Shown: piece by piece, positions 1 to 10,150 of the stretch | Layout of the letters: each line of letters opens with the position of its first letter | Position numbering within the stretch: the stretch's first letter is position 1 | NCBI RefSeq assembly: GCF_029542785.1 | Contig: NC_083378.1 | Coordinates: 434,001-498,000, forward strand | From: Malassezia japonica | Lineage: Eukaryota; Basidiomycota; Malasseziomycetes; Malasseziales; Malasseziaceae | Length of the DNA stretch: 64,000 bases | Reading direction: 5' to 3' | Translations under genes and position numbers: made by a program | The notes under the pieces: generated by a model | The model's database searches: none | What the model was told of the DNA's origin: nothing | Seen by the model: only the letters and a program-made list of their open reading frames with translations

Positions 1-1
1 C

Positions 2-313
2 GAGGCGCAGCTCAAGAAGATGCAGCTCAAGATGGCGCAGTTTGAAGAGCTCGAGACGCTGCTCGAGTCCGAGCGGCGCTCGATCGAGGCGGGCCGCAAG
101 CAGCTCTACGCCGACCGCCTCGCGGTCCAGCGCCAGCTCGCGGCAGTGAACGAGCTGCTGCGCAAGGCAAGCACCGCGCCGCAGGACGTGCGACCGGACG
201 AGCTCGCGAACGCGTCGAGCGCCGCACAGGGCGTGCCGCAGCAGGGCCCGGTCGTCCGGCAGGGCCCGGCGGTCGGTGCGCCGCAGGGCGGTGCTATGGG
301 GCGCCTCGAGTAG
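2..313 (+). CDS. RSC8: SWI3/RSC8-like chromatin remodelling subunit, C-terminal fragment
   Basis: The gene enters from the left edge; its open frame begins at base 2 and ends at TAG 311-313, giving the last 103 residues. The segment KMQLKMAQFEELETLLE followed by an Arg/Lys-rich helix ending in QLYADRLAVQRQ matches the C-terminal coiled coil of SWI3/RSC8/SMARCC proteins, which pairs core subunits of SWI/SNF-type complexes in the nucleus. After it comes a Pro/Gly/Gln-rich tail. SWIRM and SANT domains should lie upstream, outside the window. The stop is only 25 bp from the stop of the convergent NHX1 gene. RSC8 versus SWI3 cannot be decided from this fragment. Confidence 0.7.
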   Translation, partial: EAQLKKMQLKMAQFEELETLLESERRSIEAGRKQLYADRLAVQRQLAAVNELLRKASTAPQDVRPDELANASSAAQGVPQQGPVVRQGPAVGAPQGGAMGRLE

Positions 314-338
314 CGATAGCTAGAGTACATGTATCGAC

Positions 339-2311
339 CTAATGCGTCTTGTCCTTGGGCGAGTCGCGCCCGTCTCCGTCGAGCTCCGCCTCGCGCTCGT
401 ACGGCACGCTGACGTTCGCCCATGCGGCGCTCGACTCCTCGACAAAGTCGCGAGTCGCTGCGCGGCGTGCCTGCAGCTGCTCCTTGCGCTGCTCATGCTT
501 GCGGTTGGCCACAGAGTTGCTAAACATGGGCAGCAGGTAGCGCTCGTCGATCCGCTGGAACCACTGCCCATCCTGGAAGATGAGGTTCGCGCGGTCGAGC
601 ACGTGGCGGGTGCGCGTCGGCACTTCGCCTGTCTCGTCCGTGTCCTCGACCTCGTCGCGGGTTAGGCTGCGCAGTCCGCCGGGGCCGGCGACCATCGCTT
701 GGGGCCCGTCCTGCGCAGAGTCGGGCAGCACCTCGTTCAGGTCGATCGGCGACCGGACCTCGCCGAGGCTCGCATCGCGGTAGCGCCCGGCGGGCGTCGC
801 ACGCGTGCGCAGCTGCGAGGGAAAGCGGGGCGCAGCGATCCACGGCTGCGTGTCGGGGTCCTCGTCGGGGTCGGCGACCGACCCTTCGTCCTCGTCGTCC
901 TCGACGCCGGTCTGGATCTGGAGGACCTCGAGCATCTGCGCGGTCGTCCCGCCAAAGACAATCACGGTCAGGACCACGGCGACGAGGACGGTTGTCTGCA
1001 GCGCACTCGCATTGGTCCCTTCGATGCCTGCACTCAGCGCAAAGCCGACCGCGCCACGCAGGCCCGCCCAAAAGAGCATAAGCTGGTACTCGCGGGGGAG
1101 CTCGAACGTGGCCTCTGGCAGGCCCGCGCCGCTCGTGCGCTGGCGGTGCTTGGCCCGGAGGTCGGCGAGGCGGTTCAGCGCGTAAGCGATCGGGAACACG
1201 GCGCAGTAGCGCGACACGACCACTGCGGCGAGCGTAAAGATGATGAGCAGGGGCTTGTACACGAGCCCTTCTCCAGTAAAGAGGCTCAGACCAAGGTAGA
1301 TAAAGATAAAGTTCTCCGAGAGGCTCGCGAGCGTCTGGAAGATGTACTTGGTCGTCCGCTGCGTGCGCAGCGACATGTTGTGGTACGCATAGTGTTTGAG
1401 CGTGATACCACAGAAAAGCAGCGACACGATCCCGCTCATCTGCACCGCATTGCTGAAGAAGTAGCTCGTGTACGCCAGCAGCATCACGATACAGCTCTCC
1501 AGCTCGGGGTACAGTCCGAGGCGCGAGTGCTTGAGCAGGAGCGAGCACGACAGGCCGAATGCCACGCCGAGGATCATACTCAGCGAAAAGACGACCCAGA
1601 ACAGGCCCACACCGTGAAATAGCGAGAAGAGTGTGATGGTCGTGTTGCGGAACTTGGACAAGGTCTCGAACATGACGATCGACACGGCATCGTTCAGGAT
1701 ACTCTCGCCAAAGATGATGCTGTACAGCTGGGGGTCCACACGGTACGTGTTAAAGATCGCAAGAATCGTCACGGGGTCCGTCGCACTGAGCGTGCTGCCA
1801 AAAATGAGGCACTCGAGCAGCGTGAGGCGTGGCGACTCGAGGTGCAGGAGGGAGGCGACCCATACGATAACACTGCGTCAGCCACAGTACATACCCAATC
1901 ACGATCGCACTGATAAACGTGCCAAAGAAGGCAAACGTCAGAATCGTGCCAAAGTTGCGGAAGAACTTGGCCTGCCGCAAGTCGTAGCCACTCGCGAGGA
2001 TGATGGGCGGAAGCAGCACATTCATCATGATGGTATTGCTAAAGCCCAGCATCGCACGCACAGGCTGCAGCACATTCAGACGCAGCACTATGCCGACAAA
2101 CATGCCTGTGTCAGTTGCACGACGTACCGGCAAACAGCCCGACAATCGTCTCGTGCACCGCCGTGATGCGCTTCACTTTCAAGTAGTAGCTCGTTAGAAA
2201 ACTACCAATCAGTAGGAAGAGCACTAGGAAGAGCGCGAGCGACGAGAATCGCTCGTTCTCCTCCGCGTCCATGGGGGGGGCAACGCCCACTCCAGGCGGC
2301 GCAGCACTCAT
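339..2311 (-). CDS. NHX1: Endosomal/vacuolar Na+(K+)/H+ exchanger, NHX1 type
   Basis: Three exons; introns 2106-2127 and 1873-1894, each 22 nt. The spliced product is about 642 aa. It begins MSAAPPGVG and has about ten membrane segments. Family motifs are present: LLPPII with the nearby FFGTFISA (the amiloride-binding region of SLC9 exchangers), [10 protein letters not shown] and [13 protein letters not shown], which carry the acidic residues used in ion exchange. A cytosolic tail of about 230 residues rich in Asp, Glu and Pro follows. Family members exchange Na+ or K+ for H+ in late endosome or prevacuole membranes and set luminal pH. The second intron joins IVIG to VIVWVASLL, restoring a continuous helix. 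The start is 43 bp from the divergent start of the next gene. Nhx1/NHE6-9 type is preferred over plasma-membrane NHA1 because of the NHE-like motifs. Confidence 0.88.
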
Positions 2312-2354
2312 TCCAGATGGTCCGTGGGAAGGGAATTTACCGCCTCCACACCGT

Positions 2355-2915
2355 ATGCCGCCCGCGGAGGTCGAGGCGCGGCAGCGCACGCTGCATGCAC
2401 TCGAGCAGGCCGTTGGCGTGCGCCGGGCCATTCTGGCATCGTACGTCGCTCGGCTAACGCAGTGCGGAGAGCTCATTTGATACCATACAGCAGCTCCAGG
2501 CGTCGGACGACGGTGCACGAGTTGGGGCTGGGGGGGCGAGCCAGGGCCATGGGACACGCACCCTCCTCCGCGAGCGCGACGACCTTGCGCTCGAGATTCT
2601 GCGTGTGCAGGCCGAGCTGGCGACAGTACAGGAGGAGGGGCAGAGGCTCGCACGAGAAATTCGGGGTACGTCGCACCTCTCACCCAGACGTGCGCCAGCA
2701 TACCATCGCGTCCTTGCACGAGGCTCGCGACCAGACGCCAACACAGGCCAAGGACACGACGCAGCGACAGAGCGACCTGCTCCACGGCGTGGTGCTCGTA
2801 CGTACTGCAGCTGACACAGGGCCTTGCGCTGCATGGCGAGCACCCGTGGTACGAAGACCCGCAGCTCACCGAGCTTGTGCTTTCTATGGATGACCGCGCA
2901 GCTAGCAATGTATAA
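2355..2915 (+). CDS. Small coiled-coil protein, CENP-H/Fta3-like
   Basis: Four exons with three 22-nt introns (2441-2462, 2666-2687, 2798-2819) give a 164-aa protein. It starts MPPAEVEARQRTL and is almost all helix: a long central coiled coil (LLRERDDLALEIL, LATVQEEGQRLAREI), then Gln/Thr-rich helix, then a short C-terminal motif HPWYEDPQLTELVLSM. The coiled coil followed by a Trp-containing motif and a leucine-rich end resembles fungal kinetochore CENP-H/Fta3 proteins of the inner (CCAN) complex. That resemblance is weak, and it may be another coiled-coil subunit. The splice model is supported because all four pieces share one frame and end in a normal stop. It shares a 43-bp divergent promoter with NHX1. 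Confidence 0.6.
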
Positions 2916-3013
2916 AGAGTATGAGCCCGTCCAGGGGCGCACTGTAGAACTAGAGCATGCTGCGGAGCGAGCGCCGTCCCAGCGGCCGCCTCCACATTCC
3001 GAATCCGACGACG

Positions 3014-4983
3014 ATGCTGGACCTCTTTGTGATCCTGTCCAAGAGTGCGTGCCTCTTCTCACCCAGCGGGATGTATCCTGTGGTCCAAAGCCTTTACGCC
3101 GTCGGCATCCAATAGCGATATCGTGAACCGTGTCGTGCGCACGACTTTCCTTGAGGAGCGCACGGCGCAGGCACGTGTCGATATCGACGGATGCACGGTG
3201 CGGTGGACGCTGTCCAACCCCCTTGAGCTGACGTTTATTGTATGTGTGTTTCCTAACGCAGGCGGTCTATCAGCGCATTCTGCAGCTGACGTACGTCGAG
3301 ACGCTCCTCGAGTCGGTTCAGGCGGCCTTTACCGAGCGCTACGCGACGCTGCTCAAGACGCTTCCGAGCGCCACGACGCCCGCCGATGTCCTCAGCGAGT
3401 ACAACAAGAGCATGCCAGAGTGGTCGAAGCAGTTTGCACAGATCCTGCGCCGCGCCGAGCACGGCGCGCCGAAGCGCACTGCGCTCGAGGAAAAGGCGGC
3501 AAACGTCCCGGCGGAGGCGAAAGCCGCGCCTGCGAGCACGCCTGCCGCCCGCGAGGCGCCGCGTCTGGGCGACAAGGCTGTCGCCGGGCCTGGCGGGCGC
3601 CGCATCGTGTCCAAGTCGAAGAAAAAAGGCGCGGCGGCTGCCGAGCCCGAGCCCGAGCCCGAGCCTGCCAAGAAGCCCGGCAAGGAGCGCCGCAAGTGGG
3701 ACGCGAACGGCCAGGCGATTGCCGAGACCGACGTTGCGAACCTCGACTTTAGCGGCACCGGCGCTGCAGCCGACGAGTCGGTCGACCTGAGCCAATGGAT
3801 CGACGAGTCCAAGCTTGGGCACACGACCAAGGACGGCCTGTACGAGCTCGCGGACGACGACAATGCGCCTGTCCCTGACGACGAGGACGAGAGCGCGTCG
3901 ACGGGCTTTTTGTCGAATCTGCGCAAAGGCAGCTCGACCGGCTTCTTTTCCCGTATGCTCGGCGGCAAAGAGGCGCTGACCGAGGCGGACCTTGCGCCGG
4001 TCCTGCACGCAATGCAGATGCACCTGCAATCCAAGAACGTCGCAAACGACGTCGCAGAGATGATCTGCGACGGTGTCAAGCGCCGCCTGGTCGGCAAGCG
4101 CCTCGCGACCTTTGGCAGCATCAAGGCCGAGGTGCGCAAGTCGCTCGACGAGTCGATTACGCGCATCCTCACCCCACGCACGTCTACCGATATTCTTCTC
4201 GAGATTGCGAGCAAGAAGCAGCGGCGCTCGGAGCTCCTGAGCACGATGCCGAACGCGGCGCGCAACAGCCGCGGCACAAACGTGTCGCCTGCGCTGAACC
4301 CCTATGCGATGTGCTTTGTGGGTGTGAATGGTGTAGGAAAGTCGACCAATCTCGCCAAGGTGTGCTTCTGGCTGCTGCAGAACCGCTACCGGGTGCTGAT
4401 TGCAGCGTGCGACACCTTTCGCAGCGGTGCCGTGGAGCAGCTGCGCACGCACGTCCGCAACCTTGGCCAGCTCGAGATCGACGGCCGCGCCGTGTCGGAG
4501 GGCCTGCCGAGTGGCGAGGCGCTCCTCGAGCTGTACGAGCGCGGCTACGGCAAGGACGCGGCGGGCATCGCAAAGGATGCGCTTGCCTACGCCCGCCAAG
4601 GCGGCTTCGACGTCGTGCTCATCGACACGGCCGGGCGTATGCAGGATAATGAGCCGCTGATGCGTGCACTTGCGAAGCTCATTGCCGTGAACCAGCCCGA
4701 CAAGGTGCTGTTTGTCGGCGAAGCGCTCGTCGGCAACGAGGCGGTGGACCAGCTGACCAAGTTCAACCGCGCGGTGAAGGACTACAGCGGGGTGTCGAAC
4801 CCCCGCGGCCTGGACGGGTGCCTCTTGACCAAGTGGGACACGGTCGACGACAAGGTCGGCACTGCGCTCACGTCGACCTGGGCGACGGGCCTGCCCATCT
4901 TCTTTGTCGGCACCGGGCAGACCTATACCGATTTGCGGCAGCTGCGTGTGCACCATGTCGTCAATGCGCTGCTGCGCGAATAG
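3014..4983 (+). CDS. SRP101: Signal recognition particle receptor subunit alpha
   Basis: Three exons (introns 3045-3066 and 3240-3261, 22 nt each) encode 641 aa. The N-terminus MLDLFVILSKTGCILW starts the SRX domain that binds the beta subunit on the ER membrane. A charged linker rich in Lys and Glu-Pro repeats (residues ~130-200) follows, then the NG GTPase domain from about residue 305: GVNGVGKST (P-loop, ~420), DTFRSGAVEQLR, DTAGRMQ (~522), TKWDTVDDKVG (~590) and GTGQTYTDLRQL at the end. With SRP54 it forms the GTP-dependent targeting complex that docks ribosomes to the translocon. The short first exon is needed to complete SRX. No abnormality seen. Confidence 0.95.
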
Positions 4984-5039
4984 ATACCAATAGGCATGTG
5001 GTATGTGCGTTACCAGGACTATGTTCCTAGATTTTGGCG

Positions 5040-6188
5040 CTACCCGCGCGAATCATACAAGACCTCCGCGCGGCCGAGCGGCTGCGGAGCGAAGCGATGT
5101 GGCTCGACGTGGCCTGCTGCGTGTTGCAGCGAGTGGGGAACAGGCGTGCTGCCTGCAAAGGTATCGTCCAGCGTCGAAGAGGGCAGGTCGAACGAGCCGT
5201 TCGGCCGCTCGGCCAGGTACAACCGCCGCAGCGCGTCTTCTGCCGCGCGGAACTCGGCCATGCGGATCGAGCTGCCGGTGCCCTCACCGAGCTTGACTGC
5301 ACCACTGTACACGCCCACGACAAACACGGGCGAAATGCTTTTACGGCCCGTCTCGGCCAAAATCCGGCTCTGGGGCGTCGGCTTGTTGTATTTTTTGCAT
5401 GTCGCCGAAAGCACACGCTTCGGGTCGCGGAACTTGAGCAGGCTCGCCAAGTCCATGCGGCGCGACAAAAACTGGCTGTGGACAAAGCCGCGGGTGGCCT
5501 CCATGCCCAGCTCCTGGAAGAGGACAGCGACCATGGCGCGCATCGACTGCGCCGCCACGTCCTTGCTCAGCAGGGGGGCGGTGCTGCTCGCGCGGCCCTT
5601 GACGGCCTTTTGCACGACACTCTGGCCGGTACGGTCCCAGCGCTGGACGCCTTGGCCGAGCACGCCGAGGTCCGCACCGACGTCGGCCAGCGTGCTGGGG
5701 CCGACAAACGCACTGACAAACGCCTTTAGCACGCGGGTCGGCAGGTGGGGGTACTTGAGGTGGAAGTACTCGCTCGCAATCAGGCCGAGCAACGCGTTTC
5801 CGAGCGTCGCAAGCTCGGCATTGTGCGCCAGCGTCTCGGAGAGCTCCGGAACCTGCTGGCGCTCCTCGGTGGAAAGGGGCAGGTCGGCGGCACTGCGCTG
5901 CACCGAGAGTACACTCGGGTGCGTGCACGCGACACGCACGAGACCCGCACGGCGCACACGCTCGTCTGCGCTCAGCGTAGAAGGGAAAAGATGGAAGCGC
6001 GCGCCGACCGTGGCAATCGCCGACGGCACCTGCGCCTTGAGCGACGCCCAGATCTGGGGGTGCGAGCGCGCAAGCTGGGGAAGGTGTCCAACCGGTCCCG
6101 CACCATGCCACTCGACGGCATTCGCGACAGGAGTCGCATTCCGCCACACGCTCGCCGTGGAGAATGCCCGCACAATCTGTCCACGCAT
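5040..6188 (-). CDS. MRPL3: Mitochondrial large-subunit ribosomal protein mL44
   Basis: A single exon of 382 aa. The N-terminus (MRGQIVRAFSTASVWRN) is a mitochondrial presequence. Residues ~60-230 form a degenerate RNase III-like fold containing HNAELATLGNALLGLIASEY, and residues ~260-340 a double-stranded RNA-binding domain (AEFRAAEDALRRLYL). This is the mL44/Mrpl3 architecture: a catalytically dead RNase III homologue that is a structural protein of the mitoribosome. It shares a 72-bp divergent promoter with LST8 that holds two CACGTG boxes. Confidence 0.88.
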   Translation of the reverse strand: MRGQIVRAFSTASVWRNATPVANAVEWHGAGPVGHLPQLARSHPQIWASLKAQVPSAIATVGARFHLFPSTLSADERVRRAGLVRVACTHPSVLSVQRSAADLPLSTEERQQVPELSETLAHNAELATLGNALLGLIASEYFHLKYPHLPTRVLKAFVSAFVGPSTLADVGADLGVLGQGVQRWDRTGQSVVQKAVKGRASSTAPLLSKDVAAQSMRAMVAVLFQELGMEATRGFVHSQFLSRRMDLASLLKFRDPKRVLSATCKKYNKPTPQSRILAETGRKSISPVFVVGVYSGAVKLGEGTGSSIRMAEFRAAEDALRRLYLAERPNGSFDLPSSTLDDTFAGSTPVPHSLQHAAGHVEPHRFAPQPLGRAEVLYDSRG

Positions 6189-6222
6189 GACGGTCAGGAG
6201 AGAATTGCGAAGAACGAAAGGT

Positions 6223-6238
6223 CACGTGCCTTCACGTG
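6223..6238. promoter_or_regulatory. Paired CACGTG boxes, mL44/LST8 divergent promoter
   Basis: CACGTG lies at 6223-6228 and again at 6233-6238, one helical turn apart, in the 72-bp gap between two divergent start codons. In fungi this palindrome is the site of Cbf1-type bHLH factors. Which factor binds here is inferred. Confidence 0.55.
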
Positions 6239-6260
6239 GCGCGCCCCGCTCCTCCACACC

Positions 6261-7446
6261 ATGTCGGAGCGCCTGCCAGCGTCGCGCGCGCCGGCGCATG
6301 TGCCGGCCTCGGCCGCGAACTCGTCCTCGTTCTTGGATACGCCCGCTCAGGCCGCTGCCAATGCGACAGAACAGATGGAGGATGCACTTTCGGTGATCCT
6401 CGTCACAGCAGGCTACGACCACACCATCCGGTTCTGGGAGGCATGGTCGGGCGTCTGCTCGCACACGATCCAGCACCCCGATTCGCAGGTGAACCGCTTG
6501 GCAATTAGCCCAGATAAGAAGCTGCTGGCGGCGGCGTGCTACAATACTGTGCGCCTGTACGACTGCAATCCTAGCGGCGCGTCGCTCGCGACCGCCGCGG
6601 CACAGAATACGGACGCGAACGGGCGGGGGAGCCGCGTGAACCCGGTGACGACGTTCGAGGGTCATTCGGGCAACATCACCTCGATTGCGTGGCACTGCGA
6701 CGGGAAGTGGCTCGTGAGCGGCAGCGAGGACGGCACACTAAAGATTTGGGATACGCGGTACGTCCTCTCTCTAACACAGTACATCGCGCCCGCAGCGTGT
6801 ATACGACCACCGGGGGCCCGTGAACGACGTGGTGATCCATCCGAACCAGGGTGAGCTCGTGTCCTGTGACCAGGACGGCAGCGTCAAGGTCTGGGACCTC
6901 GGCGAGAATGGGTGCAGCCACGAACTGGTTCCTGAAGAGGACGTGCCGATGCGCTCGGTGACGATCGCGTCAGATGGCTCGTGTCTCGTCGGTGCCAACA
7001 ACAAGGGGCGTGTGTACGTCTGGCGCATCCAGGGGGGCACGTACGGCCCGGACGGCACACCGGTGCCCGACACCGGCGCCAAGAACGAGTTTACAGACCT
7101 CTTGCCCGTGACCAAGTTCCAGGCGCACAACACGTACATTACGCGGTGCGCGCTGAGTCCTGATGCGCGCTACCTTGCGACGTGCTCGGCGGATACCACA
7201 GTCAAGATCTGGTCGACGGCCAACTTCAAGTTTGACCTCGACAAGACGCTCGTCGGTCACCAGCGGTGGGTGTGGGACGTGGCGTTTAGCGCGGACAGCG
7301 CCTACCTCGTGACTGCGTCGTCAGACCATGTTGCTCGGCTATGGGAGCTGTCGAGCGGCGAGACGATGCGCCAGTACAACGGCCATCATCGCGCTGCCGT
7401 TTGTGTTGCGCTGAACGACTCCAGCTTGGAGCCCGTGGGCGTCTAA
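6261..7446 (+). CDS. LST8: TOR complex subunit LST8 (WD40 propeller)
   Basis: Two exons around a 22-nt intron (6758-6779) give about 387 aa. After a ~40-residue Ala/Ser-rich leader, seven WD40 repeats follow from ILVTAGYDHTIRFWEA to ASSDHVARLWEL. The pattern, including FEGHSGNITSIAWH, GSEDGTLKIWDTR, PVNDVVIHPNQGEL and LVGHQRWVWDVAFS, is specific to LST8/GbetaL, the WD40 partner of TOR kinase. Splicing joins WDTR to TSRPQRVYDHRGPVND, restoring blade 3. It is longer than typical LST8 (~310 aa) because of the leader and a low-complexity loop between blades 2 and 3. Its stop is 11 bp from the PMT2 stop. Confidence 0.93.
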
Positions 7447-7457
7447 GATAGTATACC

Positions 7458-10025
7458 CTAGTAAATGTTCCAGCTCTTGCGCCACTTGAGGCCGTGCCAT
7501 TCGCTGATATCGCCCGACATGCCGAACGAGATCGCACGGAACCACCAAAAGATGCCAAAGAGCATCACGACCGCCACACCAAAGAGGATATTCTTCGTGC
7601 GCTCCGACAGGGGCGTGCCGCGGCTCGGCGCATTCGGCGCATCGTGCAGCCACGCGCTAGGCTTGCCGACAGACAGGTGGCCGGTGCGCAGGAACTGACC
7701 CAGGTCGATGCGGTAGCGCGCCGTCGCGTCGTTCCAGAAGAAGTGGTCGAGCAGGTGGGCCATGACGATCACCGCAAAGTAGAGCGTCGGCAGGTAGTGG
7801 TGGATATACGTCACACGGCCCATCAACAGGAAGGGGCCATAGTGCAGCAACCAGCCGAGAACACCGACCTTGAGGCCAAACAAAAAGTCGTCCCACACCG
7901 CGGGGCTCATGTCCACAATGCGGCGTTGGCGGCGGAGAACGTACCAGGCGACGACAAACACGACAATGTGCAGCGAGAGCGTGCTGCCCCACCACACGAA
8001 CGGATTGCCGATCAGGTAGTACTTGTCCTGGTCTGCGCCCCATCCGTTCATGCGCAGGCCATTCCACATCCACGGCCACTCGAGCGGCTTCGAGGCAAGC
8101 ATGTCCGCCTTGTCCTGGTCGGGAATCAGCGCATTGTTCGAAATCATCATCGCGACGTTCAGGTGGATAAAGTCCTTCAGGAAGGGCGACTTAAAGCGGC
8201 TCTGGGTGCTCTTCTCCAGGCGATCGTTCCAGTGGTTCTCCACGTTCCAGTGGGTAAACTCGTCGTGGGGGTTGTCCGCAGGGTCGCACGCAACCTCGAG
8301 CTGCTTCCAGCCCCAGTCGGGCAGGGTGACGTGGCCGGCACGCATGTAGCAGCCGAGCTCCTTGTTGCGGAAACGCAGGCTGGAAGTGAGCGTGCGCACA
8401 GGCGCGCCTTCGTGGCCCTTGCCGAGCTGCAGATCGTCCAGCACCTCGACCACCCAGTAGTCGTACGCCGAGCCGTCGTCCACGCTACCGCCGGCCGACA
8501 CTTCGTAGTGGTCCTTGGTAATCGGAGCCTTGAAGTTGTTGTGCGCACGCAGCGTATGGCCCGTCTCGTGGTGCAGGAAGCGGAACGTGTCGCCGCTCTT
8601 GAGCATGCGAGGGGGCGGCACGTCGGTGTCGTTCGGGCCGGGGAGCTTCGGCTCGTCCAGGAGCGGCGTGATGATAAACTCATTGTTCGTGTCCTTGTAG
8701 TGGTAACACGTCACCTGCTGCTCTTGGCTGCCTTCGGGGTAGGTCTGGATATGCGAGTGAAGCAGACCGCCACCGTAGCCCATGTTCTTAAAGGTGGCCC
8801 GGCTGCCGTACGCGGCCTCGAGAGGATACTCTGCCATCTCGCTGCCGACTAGATTCGCCTGGAAGAGCGAGCTCATCTGCGCGTCGCCGGGGCCCGTCTT
8901 GTACAGGATGGCAAAGTGCAGCTTGAAGCTCAGCAAATAGATCAAGATGGGCACCACAATCAGCGCCAGAATACGCGCACACCAGTGGCGCAGGTACGTG
9001 CGTACGGGCATCTTGAGGTCGCCAAACTTGTTCCACAGGTCCTCCACCGTGTACAGACCGACGAGCGACGTGACAAACAGGCCGACCATCTTGACGCTCG
9101 ATACGCACCCGATCGACACACCGGTAAAAAAGAGCCAGCCCCACCAAGGCTTGGTAAAGGACTGGTCCTGGAGCCGGTGAAAGCGCACCAGGCCCAGCAC
9201 GACACAGAGCGTAAATAGCAGCAGCATCGAATCGAGGAGGATGAAGCGCGAAATCGTCAGCCAGCCATTGTCGAGGAGGACCATGAGCGTAAAGAGGTGC
9301 TTAGCACGCCAGTTCCAGCGGAAGGACTGCGCGGTAAGGAAGGCCACCGGCACCATCAAGATACCGTAGATCGCCATAATAATACGCATCTGCACGAACG
9401 GCACCTCCTTGGGATAGTCGTGCCCCGACTCGAACTCAAACTCGCCGTTGAAGCCGCTCAGCGCTCCGGCGAGACTCACAAGGATCTTGCCCAAGGGAGG
9501 GTGCACGTCGAAGTAGAACATATGGCGGATGTAGTACGAGCCAAACTTGCCAAAGTGCGCCTCGTCCCACACGACTTTGTGGTTGCTTCCAATGCGGTAC
9601 AGACGCGTAATAATCGAGAGAACGGTGTAGACAATGAGCATCACGCGGTCATTATGCAAATAGCTCATGAGCCGCTGCACCGGGGACTCGGGAGGGCGGT
9701 GCACAGGAATCGCATTCGCGTACTTGCTCACGCGCGACGAGCGCATCAGGCGGTCCTTTTCGCCGCCTTTCTCATCGTTCGGCAGACCCTCGTCGCCGGG
9801 CCACTTGGTCGCGGACTTTGAACGGGTGTGCATCGGGAGTAGTCCAGGACCTTCGCTCAGACTATCCTCGTCAATCACCGGCACAGGAACGCGCGCCGGA
9901 CGAACAGGGCTCGAATTCACAGGCACGACGTGGCTCTGTGCACTCGTCTGACGACTGTGCAGCAAGGTAGAATGCTCCGCAGCACTGGTATAGACGGAGT
10001 CTTTAGTGTGCCCACTACTGGACAT
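7458..10025 (-). CDS. PMT2: Protein O-mannosyltransferase, PMT2 type
   Basis: An intronless gene of 855 aa. A Ser-rich cytosolic N-terminus of ~125 residues precedes the first membrane helix. The luminal motif VVWDEAHFGKFGSYYIR contains the Asp-Glu pair essential in PMTs, followed by FDVHPPLGKILVSLAG. A central luminal region (~residues 395-600) holds the MIR repeats (for example GDTFRFLHHETGHTLRAHN), and about five more helices follow. PMTs transfer mannose from dolichyl-phosphate mannose to Ser/Thr of secretory proteins in the ER. The VVWDEAHFGKF form, instead of VVFDEVHF, points to the PMT2 subfamily. ATG at 10025 is used; the codon just upstream is GTG. Confidence 0.94.
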   Translation of the reverse strand: MSSSGHTKDSVYTSAAEHSTLLHSRQTSAQSHVVPVNSSPVRPARVPVPVIDEDSLSEGPGLLPMHTRSKSATKWPGDEGLPNDEKGGEKDRLMRSSRVSKYANAIPVHRPPESPVQRLMSYLHNDRVMLIVYTVLSIITRLYRIGSNHKVVWDEAHFGKFGSYYIRHMFYFDVHPPLGKILVSLAGALSGFNGEFEFESGHDYPKEVPFVQMRIIMAIYGILMVPVAFLTAQSFRWNWRAKHLFTLMVLLDNGWLTISRFILLDSMLLLFTLCVVLGLVRFHRLQDQSFTKPWWGWLFFTGVSIGCVSSVKMVGLFVTSLVGLYTVEDLWNKFGDLKMPVRTYLRHWCARILALIVVPILIYLLSFKLHFAILYKTGPGDAQMSSLFQANLVGSEMAEYPLEAAYGSRATFKNMGYGGGLLHSHIQTYPEGSQEQQVTCYHYKDTNNEFIITPLLDEPKLPGPNDTDVPPPRMLKSGDTFRFLHHETGHTLRAHNNFKAPITKDHYEVSAGGSVDDGSAYDYWVVEVLDDLQLGKGHEGAPVRTLTSSLRFRNKELGCYMRAGHVTLPDWGWKQLEVACDPADNPHDEFTHWNVENHWNDRLEKSTQSRFKSPFLKDFIHLNVAMMISNNALIPDQDKADMLASKPLEWPWMWNGLRMNGWGADQDKYYLIGNPFVWWGSTLSLHIVVFVVAWYVLRRQRRIVDMSPAVWDDFLFGLKVGVLGWLLHYGPFLLMGRVTYIHHYLPTLYFAVIVMAHLLDHFFWNDATARYRIDLGQFLRTGHLSVGKPSAWLHDAPNAPSRGTPLSERTKNILFGVAVVMLFGIFWWFRAISFGMSGDISEWHGLKWRKSWNIY

Positions 10026-10112
10026 CACGCGACCTCACTTCGCGAGGACGTAGCACAAGCGCAACGTGCCGACCGGAACAAGGTAGGACGTGCTCGGGCG
10101 CGGTTCAAGCAA

Positions 10113-10128
10113 CACGTGGTCCCACGTG
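10113..10128. promoter_or_regulatory. Paired CACGTG boxes, PMT2/SSU1-1 divergent promoter
   Basis: CACGTG at 10113-10118 and 10123-10128, with the same 10-bp spacing as in the mL44/LST8 promoter. A TATAAAA string follows at 10131, only 14 bp before the SSU1-1 start, so it is probably too close to act as a usual TATA box. Cbf1-type factors regulate sulfur genes in other fungi, so a link to sulfite export is plausible but not shown. Confidence 0.5.
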
Positions 10129-10150
10129 CGTATAAAATGAACTCACCACT

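Noticed and set aside
3253..4956. 567-codon minus-strand frame opposite SRP101
   Set aside because: Antisense shadow of the SRP receptor NG domain; composition-driven and without domains.
7494..8852. 452-codon + frame opposite PMT2, and a similar 514-codon frame (39315-40859) opposite the protease-like gene
   Set aside because: Both are complementary-strand shadows with strong Val/Arg/His bias and no recognisable motif, while the minus-strand genes have conserved domains.
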